NCBI GenBank assembly: GCA_037783415.1
Contig: JAZGTN010000044.1
Coordinates: forward strand, 1,054,001 to 1,118,000
Length of the DNA: 64,000 nt
Direction: 5' to 3'
Source of the DNA: Leptasterias polaris
Lineage: Eukaryota > Echinodermata > Asteroidea > Forcipulatida > Asteriidae
Positions 26,401-38,400 of the stretch are shown piece by piece (the first letter of the stretch is position 1; every line of letters begins with the position of its first letter). Made by a program: the position numbers and the translations under genes. The notes beneath the pieces were generated by a model. It was given only the letters and a program-made list of their open reading frames with translations, made no database searches and had not been told where the DNA came from.

Positions 26401-29400
26401 TTGGGACAGCCGGGAGACTCCTTTTGGGACGGACACTTTCACACTCCTATGTTCCTTCAGTAGTATTTTATTATTGATTGCAATTGTCAACATTCTCCCT
26501 TAACAGTGGTTTGCTGGCCAAATGCCACTTAAAACACCTGAGGACCAGTCAGAATTCATTCCAAATGGTCCGGCTGGATAGTTCAGTGTTGAAAAGCATC
26601 CATATTTCATTAGAAACATTGACTAGTAAAAAGCTGCTGAACTAGTGAAATGACAAGCTAACTGGTCCTGCTGGCCAGTTGCTTAAAAAGTAATGGGCAT
26701 ACCCTGATTGTATGTACAGGTGTAAAGATGGAGTTCTAAACAGGTTATTTACTTGCCAACTCATGCCTAAGTTTTCCTGACTAACTCCTCTTTACTGAAA
26801 TGACCACCACATCTCTCAACTGGTCTCGGACAAAGTTCCTTTCGTCCTACATGTAATGTCACACTCTAAAAAAGCGCTGTCACTGAGGCAAAAAAGCCCC
26901 CTCACTGAGGCCAAAGGAGGCAGATCATTGGACGATATGTGTTCTTTGTGTGTAAAAACGTGTGCATGACCTCAGCTTCCCTGTAGCATTTGGCGTTATG
27001 CAAGGGGTCTATTGAGTGTTTCTATTTGGGATTTCTCTTTACAGGCAAGTATGGAGAGTGAGCGCAACAAAGGGGACAGTAGTTCTAGTTCTCAATCGGG
27101 CTTTGTGTCTGTCGCTCGTGAGATTCTTGTTCGATTCATCAACCAGTACTTCCCAACAGTCATCGTTGCGGTGAGAACGTTTTCTTGTTTTGGCAGCTAA
27201 TAATACCATGTGACTTCTGTGCATGTCAGGGCTTAAATTCGGGGGGAAAATCTATAGACCTTTCTTTTGCAACGTCACAGCCCGAGTTTTTGCCAACCCA
27301 GGTTGGAAAAGTATGGAAAGCCGAAATGCAAATCAAAAACAGATTGCCCACAGTTTGGAGCAGTGTTACACAAATATTCAAAAATAGTGTTGAATTTGTT
27401 GGAAACAAATCAACCAATCATGGAAGGTAATTCCGTTCATGAATCTTTACAGAAAATGTTGAATTTGGTCACAACATTTTTTAACACGATTGAATGTTTT
27501 ACTAACATTCGGCCGTCCATGCCATGCCAACCGGCGCACTTTGTTTGTAAACAAAAGAAAGGTCTATAACACCGCAGGGCTCGTAGCTCAAAATACTCAC
27601 TGGACCAGAAATTTCTATATAAGACCAGATTTAAAATGAGGAAAACAAACTTTTCTGACACAGTTTAACATGCATTTAACTGCTTTAAAGGGTCTGTATA
27701 CGTTTGGTAATCACTCTTAACCCTTTCCTTACCGAATTGTTTGGACATAAACAACTGCTGATAACTGCATTGTTTGACCACTCACACGTGAAGCACACAT
27801 TCTTACACAACAGAAAGCTTTAGTTCAAAGGCCATTTTTACAAACCCCATTATCTCCTTGAAGACATTGTTTTACAGCAAAATAAGTAATGAAAAAGTTC
27901 TCACTTATTGAATTCCATTTCATATAATCAAAAAATCATTGAGATCGGTCAATAAATGTCAAAGTTCTTTGTCTTTCTTTCCTCGGTGTGATCTGTAATC
28001 TCAAACACTTTTTTGTACACAACCATATGGCGCTCCGTAGGTGTTTGGCATTTCGGATCTTTCAACTCCAGTTTGAAGAGATTGCAAAATAGCAACCTTA
28101 TTTTATTTGACCATCATTGGAAAGATCCGATCTTTCCCTTTCCAATGATGGTAAGCTTGGGTATGGAGGGCAAACATGGACAAAACTACAGCTTTATTAC
28201 AAATGGCCTTTGTGCTCAGGCTTGAGTGCTTTTTTGTGTGTAAGCTTGGTCGACTAAAGTCGCCAATGGTAAGGAAGAGGGGGTATTAGTGCAGTCGACT
28301 AAAGTCGCCTATGGTAAGTGATCTTAAATGGAATTTGCATATCTCTGAAATTGTTTCCAAAGCCTCTCGTCGCTTGTATACTCTATGCATTTTGAGAAAA
28401 TCAGGGGTTCCCATCCGAGATATGGTTACTGTCTACAAATCCTACATCAGACCCGTTTTAGAATATGCCTCGCCAGTTTGGCATACTTCCATTACTCAAT
28501 CCCAGTCAAAGAAAATAGAATTTATCCAGAAGAGAGCAGTCCAAATAATGCTTGGAAAGAAATACCATTACACTGAAGCTCTTGAATTGACCAAACTACC
28601 ATCTTTGGCTGATCGCAGAAATAACTTACTTCACAATTTTGGGATTAATCTTTTGAAATCGGACCGACACAGACAGTTGCTTCCACCTTCCAAATCTAGC
28701 ACTAATTCTAGGGTCTTACGAAATATGTCTGGTTTAAATTCAATTAAATGTAAAACAGAGAGATACGGGAAATCTACCATTCCACAACTTGCCCAGATGT
28801 TGTAATAGTTTTTTTTATTAATGGTTTTGTTAATTTTGTACTTTTTACTTTATTGCCCTTTAATATGTGATCTTTTATATTTTTACATGTGCTTATATTT
28901 TTACCATTGTTAAGTGACCCTTTCAGCTACTGCTGCTGGTCATTTTGTTTGTATATACCAATAAATAAAAAAAATAAAAAAATAAAAGGGTTAAAATTAA
29001 TGGCAAAAAAACCTATTGTTTAGAAGCCTACAGCAGCTTTTGATAGTATAAAGCATTTTGAGAAACATTTCACTTCAAAGTTTTGTGGTTATTTAAAAAT
29101 GTATCGGGTTCATGCATAGACAAATTCGCTCCGTTTTGGAGCAATATCTAAAAAAAACACAACCACCTTTCAAAATGAAATATTCACAGGTTAGTTTTAT
29201 TTCATTTATCAACATTTTTACAGGATTAAAACAATCGAACGCTTAAAAAAACCAAAGGTATGCTTTGCCTTTAAATGAACAAGCACTAAGATGTGTAAGA
29301 GAAGATTTATCTCATTTGTCGCAAAGATAGATTTCTTGATTACTCGTACAATTGAAAGGTAATTTATTGGACCAAAAATGTCAACACTTGGACAACACAA

Positions 29401-32400
29401 TATCGAGATTTACCGTGAGTTTACTGGCCTGACACTAAAATCACTGGCCTCAGGCCTGTGGTCCAGTGAATTCGAGCCCTCCATGTCACTGCATTTTTCT
29501 ACCTTTGCATGTACCACATGTAACACCTGGCGATGTGAGCTTCCTCCAAGACTGTCATTAAACCTAATTTTATAGAGATATTTTTGCGTGTATTGTTTGG
29601 CAGCAAGATGGAAGACTGTTAAGCCCTTTTACCGGGCATGCTTAGAGAAACAGTCACATTTGTGAAACATGCCTTGTATTTTGTCTCATTTGATTTCAAT
29701 GTGTTGATGTTTTTCTTCCTGCCAATCGGGTTGCAGGATGATCAAGGACCAAGGAATGACGACTGGAGCTTGACAGCTAAGACTATGCTCATTGACTTCG
29801 CCAAGGAGATGCCTTTACCAAACAGGTAATGGATGGATGGAAATCTTAGATCTGTCTGGATAAAGAAAACAGAGCTAACTCTCTTTCAGATTTCTTTGTT
29901 TTTGTACAATTACCCTCCTGTAACTTTCTGATCTGCATCGTCTTCTAAAAATCCCTTCCCCGACCCTTCCTTCACCTCCAGTCCTCTTGATGACATCATC
30001 GATCAACTTGGTGGAGTTTCCACCGTTGCTGAGATGACTGGGCGTAGAGGGCGTATGATACGTGATGGTCCGAATACCTCCGCACGCTTTGAACCTCGCA
30101 CACCGAGCGACTCCACTGACGTGAATAGTATGAATGTCCAAGAGGTAAGGTTAAAGGTTAAATTAATTGAAGAGCAAATTCCAGTTTTGTTAATAACTTT
30201 CAATTTTCAGGAATCGAACTGAATCTTTGAAAGTAATGTGCAATGCATTAATATTATTTACAAATGGTCAAGAATAACACCAAGCTGAATCAGTTTGTAG
30301 CTAAAACCATTTCAAAGGCACAAAATGCTTCTGAATATAGAACATTCATTCAGAAAAAGATATTAGTCAGAACTAGCCTTTTTGTTACAAATTTTCTGAA
30401 ATTCTATTTTTAAAAAAGGGCCTCCAAATTGATCCCTCTCATCGCTTGAGCTGTACATATTTGTACAAATGACACAATGATGGAGATAACTCTGATATTT
30501 AAACTCAAAACAAGGTGCCAAAAGACTTCCTACATCTTTCTGGCTCACAATATATCTTTTAACCCCTTACCTCTTACCTCCTGCCAATTTTGTTCAGGAT
30601 TGTCCTACTGCGGACAGTTTATAATGGAAATATTTTTCAGAATACTGACTTGGAGTGGTTATCTCTAAAATGATTATATTAAAAGTCCAACTGGCTGGAA
30701 CATTTGACCAGAAGTACACGAGTAATGCTCTTGGAATGCACCAATGATTGTCTGGGAACATGCAGACCATCCCCAGAACATCCGCACATGTACATGTAAC
30801 CATTCCAACCTTTAAGAAGCTCCTAGATATAAAAATTCATATATTTATTTAAACAATTTTCAGAGGAATAGTTTTATGTGCGGGAAGAAGTTGGTAGCCA
30901 TTATATCAGACGCTGCTAGTACAGGTAAGACAGCTATTTCAAACTCGACGATCTTTGAGTGTTTAAAAATGTCGTAACTATTTTAATAAATTTAAACATC
31001 TTGCCTTGGAACTTTGATTTGATTTTGTAGACCAATTCATCAGATGTGCTTCGCAAATGTTTCTCCCAAGTGAAAATTGTTTTCGGAGAAAAGGGCACAA
31101 ACAATGTTCTTTGCCTGGTGTTTTTGCTGATGATATTTGTCTATTATTAACAGGCATGATATCCTTCCTACTTTAGTCTGATTTCCGATTTGTTTGCATT
31201 CAGAAAAACAACGAAATTGTTATATTCTAGCCTGACAAAAATAGTTTTTAATTCTTATAGGTCAATTTTAGTAAAAAGTACTCAACAAAAATATGTCCTC
31301 CTTTTTTTTGAAAGTCCAAATACCATGCCTGTATTAACTTGAACGAAACCGCTAAACAAATTTGATCCTTTATATTTTTTTATTGTGGGTTTAGTTATTA
31401 TTTGGTCTGAAGTTTGAAGTTTTCTGCGCTGCAATTTTGCTGAAATTTGATCAGAAACACTTTTTTCAATTTTGAACTAGTGTTTGTTATCGCCGTTTGC
31501 GGCGACCTCGTATGTTCAGAACCGATACATCATACTGCAGACTGGTGAAGATTGTTTATCTCCATATCTAGGAATTTACTGATTGGTTTCTTTGGATCGT
31601 TTCCTATTTCTTCAATTTTGTTTTTCAATAACCTGTGTAAGTTTGTATCATGCCTAGCAAATGTGCTGTCGTGGATTCCAGAAAAAGTAAAGAGAATTCC
31701 AAGGTTATTTCTTCCATTCATTTTGCGAGGAATCTGGCGATGTTTGTTAAGAACTCTTGAAAGGAACTCAAGTTGTCAAAATTGTCCTTGAATGGTTTAT
31801 AAAATGAAGGGATCAACACAAAATGTTTTTTTCGAAAAAAGCTTAAATTATTGTTAAGTTGTTCGTAGATCAAGGGTTGCTACTACAAAGCACCGAAAGG
31901 GACATAATGGTAGGAAAACATTACTGAAAACAGAAATAGTTCAATTTCACATGAAATCATTTATTTTGTGCGCTCAGAATTTATTATTGCCAGAGCTAGA
32001 AATAAATTATTGCAAAGGCTCGAAATAATTATATTGCAAAATCATTTCCTGCTCTCAAAATCATTTCGAAAGTTCAAAACAAATTATTGGAAGAGCTCAA
32101 AATAAATTATTGCGAAATCACTTCCTGCTCTCAAATTCATTTAGATCGAAATCATTTCAAAAGCTCAAACAAATTGTTGCGAGAGCTTTAAATAAAAATA
32201 AAAATTCATTGCGAAATCATTTCATGCTCTCAAAATGTTTTTGAATGCGGCTTTTGGGGACTTTAATCAAATTATTTTTTTTTTTCTCCAAATTTTACCC
32301 CCAAATATGTTTTCTGCATTTGTTGCCTTAACCCTTCGAGCGCCGCCAACAGTCTGAAACGTCGTACTGAATATCCATCCACAGGCTGCCAACGTTTCTC

Positions 32401-35400
32401 TTACGTTCTACTACTTGACCCCCCCAAAAAAAATTGCCCTGTGGATAAAGAATTGCCAAAACGCGACCGGCACTGTAAAGAACCCTTCCAGCGCCGCCAA
32501 CGTTCTGAAACATCATACTGAATCTCCATCCACAGGCCGCCAACGTTTCCTTACGTTCTACTACTCGAACAAAAAATAAATTAAAAATAGCCGGCCTGTG
32601 GATACAGAATTACCAAAACGAGGCTGGCACTGTAAGGGTTAAATGTTTAATTCCACCACGGGAAAAAGTAATTCATTTATATTTAGTAAATTTGGTTTTG
32701 ACTGTTAATCACAGAAAGCTTCACAAACTGAGGATGGTATTGAAGGTAATGTCAACTTTCCTCTTCAAACCAGGCAGAACCAGGGAGTGGGTTTTAAAGG
32801 ATTTGGGAAATGTGAGGTTTAACCAAATACTATATTCTGCCCAGGTATTTCACTGCATGCAGACGCCAGGGCTAAGAATCAACGGAGGAGATTACATCTG
32901 ACGATTGAGCTGCCATGGTCAGCAGATAAAGCTGTCCAGCAAATGGGACGATCACATCGGTCAAACCAGACAAGGTAATAACAAACAAACCCCTCCCCCT
33001 ACCCCAGCAAATGGGACGATCACATCGGTCAAACCAGACAAGGTACTTATTACAAACAAACCCCTCCCCCTACCCCAGCAAATGGGACGATCACATCGGT
33101 CAAACCAGACAAGGTACTTATTACAAACAAACCCCTGCCCCTACCCCAGCAAATGGGACGATCACATCGGTCAAACCAGACAAGGTAATAACAAACAAAC
33201 CCCTTCCCCTACCCCAGCAAATGGGACGATCACATCGGTCAAACCAGACAAGGTACTTATTACAAACAAACCCCTCCCCCTACTCCAGCAAATGGGACGA
33301 TCACATCGGTCAAACCAGACAAGGTACTTATTACAAACAAACCCCTCCCCCTACCCCAGCAAATGGGATGATCACATCGGTCAAACCAGACAAGGTACTT
33401 ATTACAAACAAACCGCTGCCCCTACCCCCAGCAAATGGGACGATCACATCGGTCAAACCAGACAAGGTACTTATTACAAACACACCCCTCCCCCTACCCC
33501 AGCAAATGGGACGATCACATCGGTCAAACCAGACAAGATAATAACAAACAAACCCCTCCCCCTACCCCAGCAAATGGGACGATCACATCGGTCAAACCAG
33601 ACAAGGTACTTATTACAAACAAACCCCTCCCCCTACCCCAGCAAATGGGACGATCACATCGGTCAAACCAGACAAGGTACTTATTACAAACAAACCCCTC
33701 CCCCTACCCCAGCAAATGGGACGATCACATCGGTCAAACCAGACAAGGTACTTATTACAAACAAACCCCTCCCCCTACTACAGCAAATGGGACGATCACA
33801 TCGGTCAAACCAGACAAGGTACTTATTACAAACAAACCCCTCCCCCTACCCCAGCAAATGGGACGATCACATCGGTCAAACCAGACAAGATAATAACAAA
33901 CAAACCCCTCCCCCTACCCCAGCAAATGGGACGATCACATCGGTCAAACCAGACAAGATAATAACAAACAAACCCCTCCCCCTACCCCAGCAAATGGGAC
34001 GATCACATCGGTCAAACCAGACAAGGTACTTATTACAAACAAACCCCTCCCCCTACCCCAGCAAATGGGACGATCACATCGGTCAAACCAGACAAGGTAC
34101 TTATTACAAACAAACCCCTCCCCCTACTCCAGCAAATGGGACGATCACATCGGTCAAACCAGACAAGGTACTTATTACAAACAAACCCCTCCCCCTACCC
34201 CAGCAAATGGGACGATCACATCGGTCAAACCAGACAAGATAATAACAAACAAACCCCTCCCCCTACCCCAGCAAATGGGACGATCACATCGGTCAAACCA
34301 GACAAGGTACTTATTACAAACAAACCCCTCCCCCTACCCCAGCAAATGGGACGATCACATCGGTCAAACCAGACAAGGTACTTATTACAAACAAACCCCT
34401 CCCCCTACTCCAGCAAATGGGACGATCACATCGGTCAAACCAGACAAGGTACTTATTACAAACAAACCCCTCCCCCTACCCCAGCAAATGGGACGATCAC
34501 ATCGGTCAAACCAGACAAGGTACTTATTACAAACAAACCCCTCCCCCTACTCCAGCAAATGGGACGATCACATCGGTCAAACCAGACAAGGTACTTATTA
34601 CAAACAAACCCCTCCCCCTACCCCAGCAAATGGGACGATCACATCGGTCAAACCAGACAAGGTACTTATTACAAACAAACCGCTGCCCCTACCCCCAGCA
34701 AATGGAATGATCGCATCGGTCAAACCAGACAAGGTAATAACAAACAAACCCTTCCCTCCTACCCCAGCAAATGAGATGATCACATCAGTGACCTCCCGGC
34801 CACAACTAACTACCAAATTATTTTATTTGTTGACTAAAAATGTGTTCAACTGGTTTTTTTCAGTGGTCCTGTGTATAAACTACTGACAACCAATCTCGGT
34901 GGAGAGAGACGATTCGCTGCGTCTGTTGCTCGTAGGCTGCAGACCCTTGGTGAGATTTCTAGACTCCATTTCATAGAGCTCATTAGCATAGAGCTCATTA
35001 GCATATAGCTCATTAGCATAGAGCTCATTAGCATAGAGCTCATTAGCAAGAGTTTTACAGCTAAGCAAATATTAGCAGAGGATGGGTCACATCTCAATGT
35101 GGTATTTGGGCTGGGACTTATTTCTGCTAAGCAAGGATATTCTGTACTAACACTTTGACTGCTGCAAATGTTTACACGGTCCCTCCCCATGGTGCTGCAG
35201 ATGTTTTACAAAATTACAAAAAAACTTCATGTTTTAGTTTTACACTGTCCCTCCCCACGATTCTGCAGGTTTTATTTGGAGAACTACATCAAAGATTTAT
35301 AAATAAAAACATTCAAATAAATGACACTGTTGCTTTTATTTTCTATTACACCCCATATCTTTTTTGGAGTGGTATACATCGTAGCAAGGGGTCTGGTGAA

Positions 35401-38400
35401 GTGGAATTTTACACTGTTACTAAAAAATGTTGGCAGAAGTTTACTGTCTGCAAATCACCGTCATCACCGGACGATTCCTGTCGATCAAATTCACTTTCAA
35501 CGTCACTGGCATTACTTTCAGACTCTATATTATCAGAATGATCATTGCCATCAAACTCACTTTCTTCAGAGTCACTATCTGCGAATATTTCAACAACAGC
35601 TCTGCTACACTCAGGCGTTTCCTGGGCGCCGCCATTTTTTAACTCCGAAAGTATAAACTTCCGGGTTACTATACCACTGCTGGTGCCCGGGCCCGATGAG
35701 TAAAACCATCGAAAACAACTCCATTGGTTCCCCTAACATATGTCAATACGTTTTATACATGAAAAGCATTTCAATCCTTGATCTACAGAGGGCAGTACAA
35801 CGTTGTACAACCAGCCCGAGTCAGCCCGAGTATACTCGGGCTCAGTACTAGCTGGGGGGTAAGTCTATCCCGAGTATACTCGGGCTCAGCACCAGCTGGG
35901 GGTAAGTCTATCCCGAGTATACTCGGGCTCAGCACCAGCTGGGGGGTAAGTCTATCCCGAGTATACTCGGGCTCAGCACCAGCTGGGGGTAAGTCTATCC
36001 CGAGTATACTCGGGCTCAGCACCAGCTGGGGGGTAAGTCTATCCCGAGTATACTCGGGCTCAGCACCAGCTGGGGGGTAAGTCTATCCCGAGTATACTCG
36101 GGCTCAGCACCAGCTGGGGGTAAGTCTATCCCGAGTATACTCGGGCTCAGCACCAGCTGGGGGGTAAGTCTATCCCGAGTATACTCGGGCTCAGCACCAG
36201 CTGGGGGTAAGTCTATCCCGAGTATACTCGGGCTCAGCACCAGCTGGGGGGTAAGTCTATCCCGAGTATACTCGGGACAGCAGTCAAAGTGTTAAAGAGG
36301 AAGGGAAGTGTTTTGTACTCTTTTTCTCATACACCTGTAGATAGAGTCCTCATGTGAGCGGGGAAAAATTTACATGTCTCTAACCTCATATTAAAATGGT
36401 GTCAATTGCCATTTTATTCAATACCCTTCCAGTGCAAAAATTTGTCAACATCCAAAACATCTGATGACATCATTCTGAGAAGAATGGACCTCAACATTTT
36501 TGTACGGGGATGTTTTGGTTCAGTCCTGACTTTCAATAAAAGTTCAATCAAAACAGCCTTGACTGTGACATTATGACTGTCAAAAATTCCTCCTTGGAAT
36601 GTAAAGATCCGTTAGTTGTTGAATTATAATGACGTCATGTTTCAAATTTTGCTCAGAAAAAGTACATCCCTGTATAAATGTGTAGTGACCCATTTTTCTC
36701 AGATGATGTCATCAGATGTTTTAGATGTTGACAATTTTTGCAGTGGGTGGGTATAGAATAAAATGGCAGTTTACACCTTTTTAAGGTGAGGTTAGAGACT
36801 TGTAATTTTTTCCCCACTCACATGAGGACTCTATCTAGTGGAAAATGAGTAAATCACAAAATTGAATTTGATATTTCCCTTCCTCTTTAGGTAAAACAAA
36901 TGTTTGTGTTAAGTGTACCTTGCTTACAAAGCTAGCACAGAATACCACAGTAAGTGGGTTAATGTGTAGTGGGTTGTTCACAAGGGACAGACAACTAATG
37001 AACATTTAAGATGCACAAGGACGATAAACAGTTCACTTCATAAAATCCCGAAGGCTGGTAAAATAGAGGTAAAAACTGGCGATGGTTTGCGAAAAACTAT
37101 CAGAAGAAGCAAAGGTACCAGTGTGAACAAAAAACAGTGAAAAGTCATGGGTGAAGCAACATATTTACAGTGCACCAGTGAGCAAGTAAAGTTGCTTTGA
37201 TTGGTCCCTTAATGCATCCTTTGATGTAAATATTTACAAGTACATGCAAATAAGGCAGTCACCATATACTGAAGGAAGGCATAATTTCTTGGCTGAGAAG
37301 AATTATAAAGATAGATATATGTCAACGCTTACTTTATGTGATTTTGACCATTAGGTGCGTTAACACAAGGTGATCGTAGAGCGGCAACCGGAGCTGACCT
37401 GACACAGTTCAACTTTGACACGCCGTATGGCCGTACAGCATTACGTACTATGTACGCTTCTATATGCAATGTAAGTTCGGTAACGAGATGCTATCATTTA
37501 AAATCACAAGTATTTTAACACATGCCACGCCAAAATCAAATTGCTTGAGGTTGATGGATTCAGTACTGCACAGCCAAACCAACCATGCCTAGCATGCCAG
37601 GCATAACAATCTTATTAGAGTCTAAAGGTTTTACCTGAGTTTGATGGATTCAGTGCTGCACAGCCAAACCAACCATGCCTGGCAAGGAAAACCAATCTTG
37701 TCAGAGTCTAAAGGTTTTACCTGAGTTTGATGGATTCAGTGCTGCACAGCCAAACCAACCATGCCTGGCAAGGAAAACCAATCTTGTCAGAGTCTAAAGG
37801 TTTTGCCTGAGTTTGATGGATTCAGTACTGCAAGGCCAAACCAACCATGCCTGGCAAGGAAAATCAATCTTGTCAGAGTCTAAAGGTTTTGTCAGAGTTT
37901 GATGGATTCAGTACTGCAAGGCCAAACCAACCATGCCTGGCAAGGAAAACCAATCTTGTCAGAGTCTAAAGGTTTTGCCTGAGTTTGATGGATTCAGTAC
38001 TGCACAGCCAAACCAACCATGCTTAGCATGGAGCCAGGCACAACAATCTCATTAGAGTCTAAAGGTTTTACCTGAGTTTGATGGATTTAGTAATCAGTAC
38101 TGCACAGTTAAACCAACCATGCCTAGCATAGAGCCAGGCATACCAATCTTATCAGAGTCCAAAGGGTTTGCCTGAGTTTGATGGTTGACTTCTCTATTTG
38201 GACAGAACTGTCAAAGTATTTACAATCATGCAGCTGTTTTAATGAGATATTAGTTTCTAAACACATACCTCACTTCATGAAAAAAACGCTGTATGCAAAT
38301 CAATGCATGTTGTGATACGTTGCTTCGTGAAAACGCTGAACTTAAATAGATAAACAGATATGTCACTTCTTAAAAAGGCAAAAGTCATACTACGCGTGTG

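Noticed and set aside
31530..31791. Frames on both strands with retrotransposon-like feel
   Set aside because: No reverse transcriptase, integrase or gag motif could be identified.
32905..34242. A 445-residue plus-strand open frame of repeated Pro/Gln/Ser-rich text
   Set aside because: It is a read-through of exon 19 into the tandem array. The 71-bp unit has no stop in the frames used and shifts phase at each copy. It is not a separate gene.
33011..34886. Other long frames inside the same array (for example 34065-34886)
   Set aside because: They are phase-shifted versions of the same repeat.
35778..36240. Frames over the palindromic minisatellite on both strands
   Set aside because: They are repeat-generated; the palindrome gives open frames on both strands.
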